64,000 nucleotides of DNA, taken from contig NZ_CP124535.1 in assembly GCF_029953595.1 (NCBI RefSeq), positions 496,001-560,000 on the forward strand, written 5' to 3'. A program made the translations under genes and the position numbers. The notes under the pieces were generated by a model. The model was not told where the DNA came from. It made no database searches and saw nothing but the letters and a program-made list of their open reading frames with translations. Origin of the DNA: Fuscovulum ytuae (GTDB taxonomy: Bacteria > Pseudomonadota > Alphaproteobacteria > Rhodobacterales > Rhodobacteraceae). Of the stretch, positions 57,623 to 64,000 are shown piece after piece (within the stretch, counting starts at the first letter, position 1; the number at the start of each line of letters is the position of its first letter).

Positions 57623-59448
57623 CAACCGTCCGTTTGACCGCCGCACAGGCCATGGTGCGCTGGCTGGCCAATCAGCAGGCCGAAGATGGCAGCCGTTTCA
57701 TCGAAGGCATCTGGGCGATCTTCGGCCATGGCAATGTGGCCGGGCTGGGCGAGGCGCTGCAGGGCGCGCGCGATGTTTTCCCCACATGGCGCGGGCATAA
57801 TGAACAGACCATGGCCCATACGGCCATCGCCTATGCCAAGGCGCAAAAGCGCCGCAAGGCCATGGCGGTGACCACCTCCATCGGGCCGGGGGCCACGAAT
57901 GTGGTGACGGCGGCGGCGCTGGCCTATGTGAACCGTCTGCCGCTGCTCATCATCCCCGGCGATGTCTTTGCCAATCGTGCGCCCGACCCGGTCTTGCAGC
58001 AGGTAGAGGATTTCGCGGATGGCACGGTTTCGGCCAATGACTGCTTCCGCCCCGTGTCGCGCTACTTTGACCGGATCACGCGGCCCGAACATATCTTGAC
58101 CGCGCTACCCCGCGCGCTGCGGGTGATGACGGACCCGGCGGAATGTGGGCCTGTGACGCTGGCCTTCTGTCAGGATGTGCAGGCCGAGGCCTATGATTAC
58201 CCCGAAAGTTTTTTCGCGCCGAAGGTCTGGCGCATCCGGCGCCCGGAACCCGATCAGGCGGAACTGGCCGAGGCGTTGGCCGCGATCAAGGCTGCAAAGG
58301 CCCCCGTCATCGTCGCAGGTGGCGGCGTGGTCTATTCGGGGGCCGAGGCGGCGCTGGCCTCCTTTGCCGCTGAGCATGGCATCCCGGTAGTGGAAACGCA
58401 GGCGGGCAAATCGGCCCTGGAGCATGACCATGCGATGAACTTTGGCCCCGTGGGTGTGACGGGGTCATCTTCGGCCAATATCCTGTGCGAGGGGGCCGAT
58501 CTGGTGATCGGCCTTGGCACGCGGTTTCAGGATTTCACGACGGGCAGCTGGTCGCTGTTCAAGAACCCTGCGCGGCGGATCTTGGCGATCAATGTGCAGG
58601 CCTATGATGCGGGCAAGCATGGGGCGATGAGCCTTGTCTCTGACGCCCGTGTGGCGCTGGAACGGCTTGGCGCGGGATTGACGGGCCTGCGCTTTGCCGC
58701 GCCGGATGCCGCGCTCAAGGTAGAGTGGGCCGCAGCTAAGGCGGCGGTGAAGGCCGCCCCGGCGGCGGGCAATCAATTGCCCACCGATATGCAGGTGGTC
58801 GGCGCGGTGCAGCGTGCCTCTACCCCAGCCACCATCGTGATGGGCGCGGCAGGCACGATGCCGGGCGAGTTGCACAAGATCTGGGATGCCGCGCAGGGCG
58901 GCTATCACATGGAATACGGTTTCTCCTGCATGGGATATGAGATCGCGGGGGCCTTGGGCATCAAGATGGCGCGGCCGGATGCGGATGTGGTCTGCATGGT
59001 GGGGGATGGGTCCTACATGATGGCCAATTCCGAACTGGCCACGGCAGTGATGATGGGCATTCCCTTCACCGTCGTCATCACCGACAACCGGGGCTATGGC
59101 TGCATCAATCGCTTGCAGAAGCATACGGGCGGCGCGCCTTTCAACAACCTTCTTGACGATGCCTATCATGTGAACCCCTCGGCCATCGACTTTGTTGCCC
59201 ATGCCGCCAGCATGGGCGCACGGGCGGTGAAGGCCGGGTCGGTGGCGGAGTTGGAGGCCAAGATCACCGAGATGCGGGGTGGTTCCGTACCATCCGTCAT
59301 CGTGATCGACACCGATCCCGGCCCCTCCACGGCGGCGGGCGGCACGTGGTGGGAAGTGGGCGTGCCAGAGGTTTCGGTGCGGCCCGACGTGCGCGCAGCA
59401 CGGGCGAAGTTCGAAGAAATGAAAGCAAAACAGTCGATTGACGGCTGA
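57619..59448 (+). CDS. iolD: 3D-(3,5/4)-trihydroxycyclohexane-1,2-dione hydrolase IolD
   Basis: This thiamine-diphosphate-dependent hydrolase opens the inositol-derived ring. The 609-residue chain has the N-terminal WAIFGHGNVAGLGEALQG (cofactor-activating region), AVTTSIGPGATNVVTAAALAY, and the ThDP motif GDGSYMMANSELATAVMMG...NRGYGC. ATGA overlap couples it to iolC. Length and order match IolD. Confidence 0.95.
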   Translation: MTTVRLTAAQAMVRWLANQQAEDGSRFIEGIWAIFGHGNVAGLGEALQGARDVFPTWRGHNEQTMAHTAIAYAKAQKRRKAMAVTTSIGPGATNVVTAAALAYVNRLPLLIIPGDVFANRAPDPVLQQVEDFADGTVSANDCFRPVSRYFDRITRPEHILTALPRALRVMTDPAECGPVTLAFCQDVQAEAYDYPESFFAPKVWRIRRPEPDQAELAEALAAIKAAKAPVIVAGGGVVYSGAEAALASFAAEHGIPVVETQAGKSALEHDHAMNFGPVGVTGSSSANILCEGADLVIGLGTRFQDFTTGSWSLFKNPARRILAINVQAYDAGKHGAMSLVSDARVALERLGAGLTGLRFAAPDAALKVEWAAAKAAVKAAPAAGNQLPTDMQVVGAVQRASTPATIVMGAAGTMPGELHKIWDAAQGGYHMEYGFSCMGYEIAGALGIKMARPDADVVCMVGDGSYMMANSELATAVMMGIPFTVVITDNRGYGCINRLQKHTGGAPFNNLLDDAYHVNPSAIDFVAHAASMGARAVKAGSVAELEAKITEMRGGSVPSVIVIDTDPGPSTAAGGTWWEVGVPEVSVRPDVRAARAKFEEMKAKQSIDG

Positions 59449-59462
59449 AGTTGAGAAAACAC

Positions 59463-60371
59463 ATGATCCTGTTCGGAACCAATCCCATCGCTTGGGCCAA
59501 TGATGACGACCGTTCCATTGGCGCTGATATCGCCACCACCCGCATTTTGGATGAGGCCGGTCGACAGATCGGCTTTGACGGGATCGAAAACGGCCATCGC
59601 TGGCCGGACGAGCCTGAGGAATTGCGGGCACTGCTTGGCTCTTATGGGCTGAAATTCATCTCGGGCTGGTATTCGACGGAACTTCTGGTCCGGTCGGTCG
59701 AGGAGGAGATTGCCGCCTGCCAACCCCACCTTGCCAAGCTGAAACATAATGCATGCCGCGTCATGATCGTTTGCGAGACGTCGAATGCGATCCATGGCGA
59801 TGCAGGCCGTGCGGTCAATGACCGACCGACGCTTTCTGCCAATGAAATGAAAGCTTTCGGCGCGAAACTTGAGGCTTTTGCCGCCTATCTGGCGGGGCAG
59901 GGTGTGACGCTTGTCTATCACCATCACATGGGCACCATCGTCGAAAGCCCCGAAGATATCGACGCCTTCATGGCGGCGACCGGGCCGCATACGCATCTTC
60001 TGTTCGATGCCGGCCATTGCGCCTTTGGCGGCGGCGATCCTGAGGCGGTGCTGGCGAAGCATATCGGTCGTGTGCGCCATTTCCACGCCAAGAACATCCG
60101 CCCTGCGGTGGTTGCGAAGGTGCGGGCGGAAGGCTGGTCCTTCCTGAAGGGCGTGGTTGAGGGCGCCTTTACCGTGCCGGGCGATCAAGAGGGCGGCATC
60201 GATTTCGCGCCCTTGCTGGGACAATTGGCGACGGCAGGTTATGGGCGGAATGAAGACGCCTGGATCGTGATCGAGGCAGAGCAGGACCCACAGGTTCGCA
60301 ACCCCCTTTTGTATCAGACGCTGGGCCTTGCGACGCTGAAGCGGTTGTCGAAGGAAGTCGGTCTCATCTGA
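59463..60371 (+). CDS. iolE: Myo-inosose-2 dehydratase IolE
   Basis: The 302-residue TIM-barrel enzyme dehydrates inosose. Metal-site residues appear in GFDGIENGHRWP, YHHHMGTIVESPEDIDAF, LLFDAGHCAFGG and RHFHAKNIR. An upstream in-frame TTG (59451) is less likely than the ATG at 59463 (MILFGTNPIAWAND, the family start). It follows iolD by 14 bp. Confidence 0.93.
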   Translation: MILFGTNPIAWANDDDRSIGADIATTRILDEAGRQIGFDGIENGHRWPDEPEELRALLGSYGLKFISGWYSTELLVRSVEEEIAACQPHLAKLKHNACRVMIVCETSNAIHGDAGRAVNDRPTLSANEMKAFGAKLEAFAAYLAGQGVTLVYHHHMGTIVESPEDIDAFMAATGPHTHLLFDAGHCAFGGGDPEAVLAKHIGRVRHFHAKNIRPAVVAKVRAEGWSFLKGVVEGAFTVPGDQEGGIDFAPLLGQLATAGYGRNEDAWIVIEAEQDPQVRNPLLYQTLGLATLKRLSKEVGLI

Positions 60372-60414
60372 TCACCCGGCGGGACCGGGGGGGCACTTCC
60401 CCGGACGCTCGTGT

Positions 60415-60433
60415 GATATTTCAGACAGAAAAT
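60415..60433. repeat. Dispersed GATATTT..GACAGAAAAT repeat between iolE and iolB
   Basis: GATATTTCAGACAGAAAAT matches the copy at 18141-18160 with one indel and one change. It is preceded by a GC-rich stretch (60375-60405), as at the edd-eda gap. Confidence 0.6.
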
Positions 60434-60447
60434 GAAGGGGTTGCGTC

Positions 60448-61254
60448 ATGGAGTTGCTGCGAAAGCCCAAAGGGACCAATGGCAAGGTCCATAACATCAC
60501 GCCCGAAAGCGCAGGCTGGGGTTACGTGGGTTTTGGCCTTTACCGCCTAACCGCGGGGCAAGAGGCGGCTGAGGCGACGGGCGACCGCGAGGCGATCCTT
60601 GTGCTGGTCGAGGGTAAGGCACGGATCACAGCGGGCGGGCAGGATTTTGGCGAGATGGGCGAGCGGATGAGCGTTTTCGAACGCACCCCGCCGCATTGTC
60701 TTTATGTCCCCAATAGCAGCGAATGGCAGGCGGTGGCCGTCACCGATTGCGTGCTGGCGGTCTGCACCGCGCCGGGCAAGGGCAACCATCCCGTCCGGCG
60801 CCTTGGGCCTGAAGGGATCGAACTGACCCCGCGCGGGACGGGGGCCAATACACGCTACATCAACAATATCGCGATGGAGGCGCGCGAGGTGGCCGACAGC
60901 CTGTTGGTGACCGAGGTCTTTACGCCGCAAGGCAACTGGTCCAGCTATCCAAGCCATCGGCATGACGAGGATGATTTCCCCCGCATGACCTATCTGGAGG
61001 AAACCTATTATATGCGCCTGAACCCCGCGCAGGGTTTCGGGATCCAGCGGGTCTATACCGAAGATGGCGCGTTGGATGTCACCATGGCGGTCAAGGATCA
61101 TGACGTGACCTTGGTGCCGAAGGGGCATCATCCCTGCGGGGCGCCTTATGGCTATGACATGTATTACCTGAACGTCATGGCCGGACCGCGCCGCAACTGG
61201 CGGTTCCAGAACGATCCGGATCATGATTGGATCTATCGGCGGGATAACCCCTGA
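60448..61254 (+). CDS. iolB: 5-deoxy-glucuronate isomerase IolB
   Basis: The 268-residue cupin-type enzyme converts 5-deoxyglucuronate to the keto acid that IolC phosphorylates. The metal-binding core is HRHDEDDFPRMTYLEETYYMRL, and the fold's ends are seen in ESAGWGYVGFGLYRL and GAPYGYDMYYLNVMAGP. It completes iolC-iolD-iolE-iolB. iolG and iolA are not in the window. Confidence 0.94.
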   Translation: MELLRKPKGTNGKVHNITPESAGWGYVGFGLYRLTAGQEAAEATGDREAILVLVEGKARITAGGQDFGEMGERMSVFERTPPHCLYVPNSSEWQAVAVTDCVLAVCTAPGKGNHPVRRLGPEGIELTPRGTGANTRYINNIAMEAREVADSLLVTEVFTPQGNWSSYPSHRHDEDDFPRMTYLEETYYMRLNPAQGFGIQRVYTEDGALDVTMAVKDHDVTLVPKGHHPCGAPYGYDMYYLNVMAGPRRNWRFQNDPDHDWIYRRDNP

Positions 61255-61257
61255 CCG

Positions 61258-61689
61258 TCACGGGCGAACGACGACAGCCACCTTCAATCCGCCCGATTGA
61301 TTGCGAATCTCGCGTTCCACCATCCGGGGATTGGGCAAATCAGGGGCGACGACGACCAGCGTGCCGCCAAAGCCCAGCTTCGTGAGAAGCTGCGCCACGA
61401 CCAGCGCGTCATAGTCGGTGGCAAAAAGCGGGCAGATGACCTTGTCCGGGGCCATGGTTGCCAGCAGGACAGAGTCGATCTTGCCCGGCCCATCCACAGC
61501 GATGCTTTCGGGCGGATTGGCGGCAAAGCCCAGAACGATGGCCCGCGACGGCTGTGCCCCGGCTTCTGCCACTTTGGACGAGGCCGCGCGACCGCGCCGC
61601 GCCGCGACATGGCGCGGTGGTCTAGTGCGATCGGGAATCTGCTCCTGTCCACCCGTCTGCATGCCGCGTCTGCCCTTCGCTCTGGCCAT
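61258..61689 (-). CDS. Uncharacterised basic protein opposite phoR
   Basis: A 143-residue protein, with an Arg-rich N-terminal 60 residues that look disordered and a C-terminal alpha/beta domain (IDSVLLATMAPDKVICPLFATDYDALVVAQLL, TLVVVAPDLPNPRMVEREI). The start ATG at 61689 is 45 bp from the phoR start, and the two genes diverge. I do not recognise a family. The coding region shares the high GC of its neighbours. Confidence 0.6.
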   Translation of the reverse strand: MARAKGRRGMQTGGQEQIPDRTRPPRHVAARRGRAASSKVAEAGAQPSRAIVLGFAANPPESIAVDGPGKIDSVLLATMAPDKVICPLFATDYDALVVAQLLTKLGFGGTLVVVAPDLPNPRMVEREIRNQSGGLKVAVVVRP

Positions 61690-61734
61690 TGGGATTGACC
61701 ATGCTATGACGGCGGAACACGGCAGGAGCGTGGC

Positions 61735-62754
61735 ATGTATACGGAAATGATGCGGAAAATCGTGGCAGCGATTCCACTGCCAGTGCTGGCAATCGGCCCG
61801 GATGAACGCATCCTTGCCGCAAATGTGGCGGCTTTGGCGCTGTTTGGGCCGGGGGTAGAGGGGCGGCACCATCTGCTGGCCCTGCGCCAGCCTGCGCTGC
61901 AATCGGCCATTGCCGCGGCCTTGGGCGAGGGCGAGACGGGCACGGCGCGCCATGTGATCCCCGGCCCGTCGCAAGACATCATCTATCGCGTGACGGTGGC
62001 CCCGGCCGAGGGCCATGCCATCCTGACCTTCGAGGATGTGACCGAGGCCGAACAGATGGGCCAGATGCGGCGCGATTTCGTGGCAAATGTCAGCCATGAA
62101 TTGCGCACACCATTGACCGCGCTATTGGGGTTCATCGAAACGCTGAAAGGGGCGGCGCGTGACGACCCTGCCGCTCGCGCCCGGTTTCTAGAGATCATGG
62201 AGCGTGAGGCGGGACGGATGAACCGCCTGATTTCCGACCTTTTGCATCTGTCGAAGGTGGAGGCAGATGAACGCGTCCGCCCAACCGAACGGGTCGATCT
62301 GGCCGCCCTGATCGGGAGTTCGGTGAACAGCCTGCGCCCCTTGGCCGATGGGGCAGGGGTCCGGCTTGAAATCACGGGCGAGGCAGGCCCCCTGATGATG
62401 CCGGGGGATGCCGATCAGATCACGCAGGTTCTGGTGAACCTGATCGAGAACGGCGTGAAATACGGGGGCGCGGGGGGCGTGGTGACGCTGCATGTGGCGC
62501 GCGAGGCCTTGCCGCGCGGGCCGGGGCTGCGCATCGATGTGATCGACCGTGGCGAGGGAATCGACCCCGTCCATATCCCCCGTCTGACGGAACGATTCTA
62601 CCGCGTCGACGGCCACCGTTCGCGAGAAAAGGGCGGCACGGGGCTGGGGCTGGCGATTGTCAAACATATCCTGCACCGCCATCGCGGCCGCATAAGGATT
62701 GAGAGTGAGCGTGGAAAAGGCAGCGTTTTCAGTGTGATATTTCCTGAAACCTGA
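61735..62754 (+). CDS. phoR: Phosphate-regulon sensor histidine kinase PhoR, cytosolic type
   Basis: The 339-residue kinase begins with a PAS domain (IPLPVLAIGPDERILAANVAALALFG), then HisKA with His121 in VSHELRTPLTALLGF, and HATPase_c with N box NLIENGVKYGGAG, DRGEGIDP and GGTGLGLAIVKHIL. No membrane helix precedes the PAS domain, unlike E. coli PhoR. The upstream DNA is occupied by a divergent gene, so the protein appears to be soluble. Its place before pstS supports the PhoR call. Confidence 0.88.
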   Translation: MYTEMMRKIVAAIPLPVLAIGPDERILAANVAALALFGPGVEGRHHLLALRQPALQSAIAAALGEGETGTARHVIPGPSQDIIYRVTVAPAEGHAILTFEDVTEAEQMGQMRRDFVANVSHELRTPLTALLGFIETLKGAARDDPAARARFLEIMEREAGRMNRLISDLLHLSKVEADERVRPTERVDLAALIGSSVNSLRPLADGAGVRLEITGEAGPLMMPGDADQITQVLVNLIENGVKYGGAGGVVTLHVAREALPRGPGLRIDVIDRGEGIDPVHIPRLTERFYRVDGHRSREKGGTGLGLAIVKHILHRHRGRIRIESERGKGSVFSVIFPET

Positions 62755-62792
62755 ACCTTGCACGGCGCAGGCATGGCGCTGGGGAGCGGGAT

Positions 62793-62832
62793 TTGTGACG
62801 CCTTTGTCATCTAGCTGTTACAAAGCTGTCGC
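62793..62832 (+). promoter_or_regulatory. Two tandem Pho boxes upstream of pstS
   Basis: Four 7-bp units with 11-bp period: TTGTGAC (62793-62799), TTGTCAT (62804-62810), CTGTTAC (62815-62821) and CTGTCGC (62826-62832), spaced by 4 nt. These match the CTGTCAT-type half-sites bound by PhoB dimers. The last unit ends 62 bp before the pstS start. Confidence 0.85.
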
Positions 62833-62894
62833 AAAAGGCGCGCGCGTTCGAGGCACGGCATGTGCTGCCCGGCGCCGCCCCAGACGGAGTTCGC

Positions 62895-63956
62895 ATGTCC
62901 ATCCGCCCGCCTCTTTCTGCTGCCTGCGCCCTTCTGGTGGCGGCGGGCATCGCGGCCCCTGCAATGGCGCGCGACAATATCCAGATCGCGGGAAGTTCCA
63001 CCGTTTTGCCCTATGCCACCATCGTGGCCGAACTTTTTGGTGAGAACTTCGATCATCCAACCCCGGTTGTCGAAGGCGGCGGGTCCGGGGCGGGGCGAAA
63101 GAAGCTCTGCGAAGGGCTGGGCGAGGGGACGATCGACATCGCCAACTCCTCCAGCCGGATCAAGCAATCCGACCTTGATCTTTGCGCCTCAAACGGGGTG
63201 ACGGGTGTGATGGAGGTGCGCTTTGGTTATGACGGCATCGTTTTTGCCGCGCTGCGTGACCAGCCCGATTTCGCCTTTACCCCGGCGGATTGGTATCGCG
63301 CTTTGGGGGCAGAGATCGTGCAGGACGGCGCTTTGGTTCAGAACCGGTTGCGCGATTGGGCCGAAGTAAACCCAACCTTCCCGTCGCAAGAGATTCTGGC
63401 CTTCATCCCCGGCACCAAGCACGGCACGCGCGAGGTGTTTGACCACAACGTGCTTTTGGCAGGCTGCAAGGCCACAGGCGCGCATGACCTTTTTGCCGAT
63501 GCGGCGACGGGGGATGCTGACGCCAAGAAGAAGGCCGCCGACGAGGCCTGCCTTGATCTGCGCACCGATGGCGCGGCCGTCGATATCGACGGCGACTATA
63601 CGGAAACCTTGGCGCGGGTGCAGTCGAACCCGGTAGGGATTGGCGTCTTTGGCCTGTCCTTTTACCAATCGAACACGGATCGGCTGCGGGTCTATACGAT
63701 GGACGGGGTGATGCCCTCGGTCGAAACCATCGCATCGGGCGAATACCCGGTGTCGCGCCCGCTGTTCTTTTATGTGAAGCTGGCGCATCTGGGCGTGATC
63801 CCCGGCCTGCGCGAATACGTCACCTTCTTCCTGTCGGATGAAGTGGCGGGGCCGGATGGCCCGCTTGCCGATTACGGCCTTGTGTCGGACCCCAAGCTTG
63901 CCCAGACGCAGGCCATGATCGCGGCCGAGCGGCCGATGGAACCGCTTTCGCAATAA
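62895..63956 (+). CDS. pstS: Phosphate ABC transporter substrate-binding protein PstS
   Basis: The 353-residue periplasmic protein has a signal peptide (LSAACALLVAAGIAAPAMA), then IQIAGSSTVLPYATIVAELF, GGGSGAGRKKLCEGLGEGTIDIANSSSRIK and the phosphate-site loop GTKHGTREVF. The SSTVLP and GSGAG blocks are PstS-family phosphate ligands. It belongs to the long PstS type of Rhodobacteraceae. ATG 62895 gives the clean signal; a GTG- or TTG-type extension would overlap the Pho-regulated promoter. Confidence 0.92.
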   Translation: MSIRPPLSAACALLVAAGIAAPAMARDNIQIAGSSTVLPYATIVAELFGENFDHPTPVVEGGGSGAGRKKLCEGLGEGTIDIANSSSRIKQSDLDLCASNGVTGVMEVRFGYDGIVFAALRDQPDFAFTPADWYRALGAEIVQDGALVQNRLRDWAEVNPTFPSQEILAFIPGTKHGTREVFDHNVLLAGCKATGAHDLFADAATGDADAKKKAADEACLDLRTDGAAVDIDGDYTETLARVQSNPVGIGVFGLSFYQSNTDRLRVYTMDGVMPSVETIASGEYPVSRPLFFYVKLAHLGVIPGLREYVTFFLSDEVAGPDGPLADYGLVSDPKLAQTQAMIAAERPMEPLSQ

Positions 63957-63980
63957 CCACTCCGCAGGACAGATGCGCAT

Positions 63981-64000
63981 ATGAGCCTCGGCCTTCTTCT
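63981..64000 (+). CDS. pstC: Start of pstC (phosphate ABC transporter permease), truncated by the window end
   Basis: An ATG at 63981 reads M-S-L-G-L-L in the last 20 bases, 24 bp after pstS. PstC is expected here by operon order. The call rests on context, since only six codons are visible. Confidence 0.5.

Noticed and set aside
55394..57646. A 750-codon open frame antisense to iolC and part of iolR
   Set aside because: It lies opposite a clear kinase-aldolase gene, has composition typical of antisense frames in GC-rich DNA (His/Arg/Gln/Pro-rich), and no ribosome-binding site or domain.

Overview
The window is a contiguous piece of a high-GC alphaproteobacterial chromosome, almost certainly from the Rhodobacteraceae/Rhodobacterales. 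The evidence is the bamA-skp-fabZ-lpxA-lpxI-lpxB block, CtrA and SciP side by side, a DksA with a single cysteine in its 'zinc finger', Entner-Doudoroff genes, several lineage-type small lipoproteins and membrane proteins, and a GTTC-N7-GTTC SOS box. No species can be named from sequence alone. I see no insertion sequence, prophage, CRISPR array or rRNA; the only tRNA is tRNA-Leu(CAA) at 35097-35180.

Layout. 1-4850 (+): envelope and lipid A operon, starting inside bamA. 4863-6107: three hairpins, then mnmA (-). 6234-7320 (+): cell-cycle pair sciP-ctrA with a CtrA box before ctrA. 7391-11724 (+): ligA-recG. 11822-12156: an unannotated 39-codon membrane-peptide gene with SOS boxes upstream and a terminator downstream. 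12184-17349: an IscU-like scaffold, hisI, YbaK-type deacylase, glnE and small genes. 17433-20035 (-): eda-edd with a palindromic operator. 20289-22806 (+): lipoprotein, RlmI-like methyltransferase, PIN protein. 22785-28564 (-): M48 protease, DedA protein, VWA protein, DUF2927 lipoprotein and MoxR ATPase. 28737-34957: dksA, a flavin monooxygenase, a secreted protein, xthA, an A-type Fe-S protein, dgt and dsbB. 35181-35832 is the longest non-coding stretch and carries a cluster of short palindromes.

35833-46612: MocA-like nucleotidyltransferase, a repeat block, dimethylglycine dehydrogenase (-), a chemotaxis receptor (+) and a complete branched-chain amino acid ABC transporter livJGFHM (-). 46801-52461: PQQ-type sugar dehydrogenase, flavin amine oxidase, a GlxA-type AraC regulator divergent from class II DAHP synthase, and a PAS_5 protein. 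52572-54624 (+): yicC-gmk-gamma carbonic anhydrase. 54624-61254: a four-hairpin array, then the myo-inositol module (RpiR regulator, iolC-DUF2090 fusion, iolD, iolE, iolB) with matching GGAA-N6-TTCC operators before the regulator and before iolC. 61258-64000: phoR-pstS-pstC start, with two tandem Pho boxes before pstS.

Most genes are housekeeping. The most interesting material is regulatory or very small: the SOS-controlled micropeptide, a shared inverted repeat linking the GlxA-type regulator to the dimethylglycine dehydrogenase gene, the tandem hairpin arrays, and the palindrome cluster downstream of tRNA-Leu.
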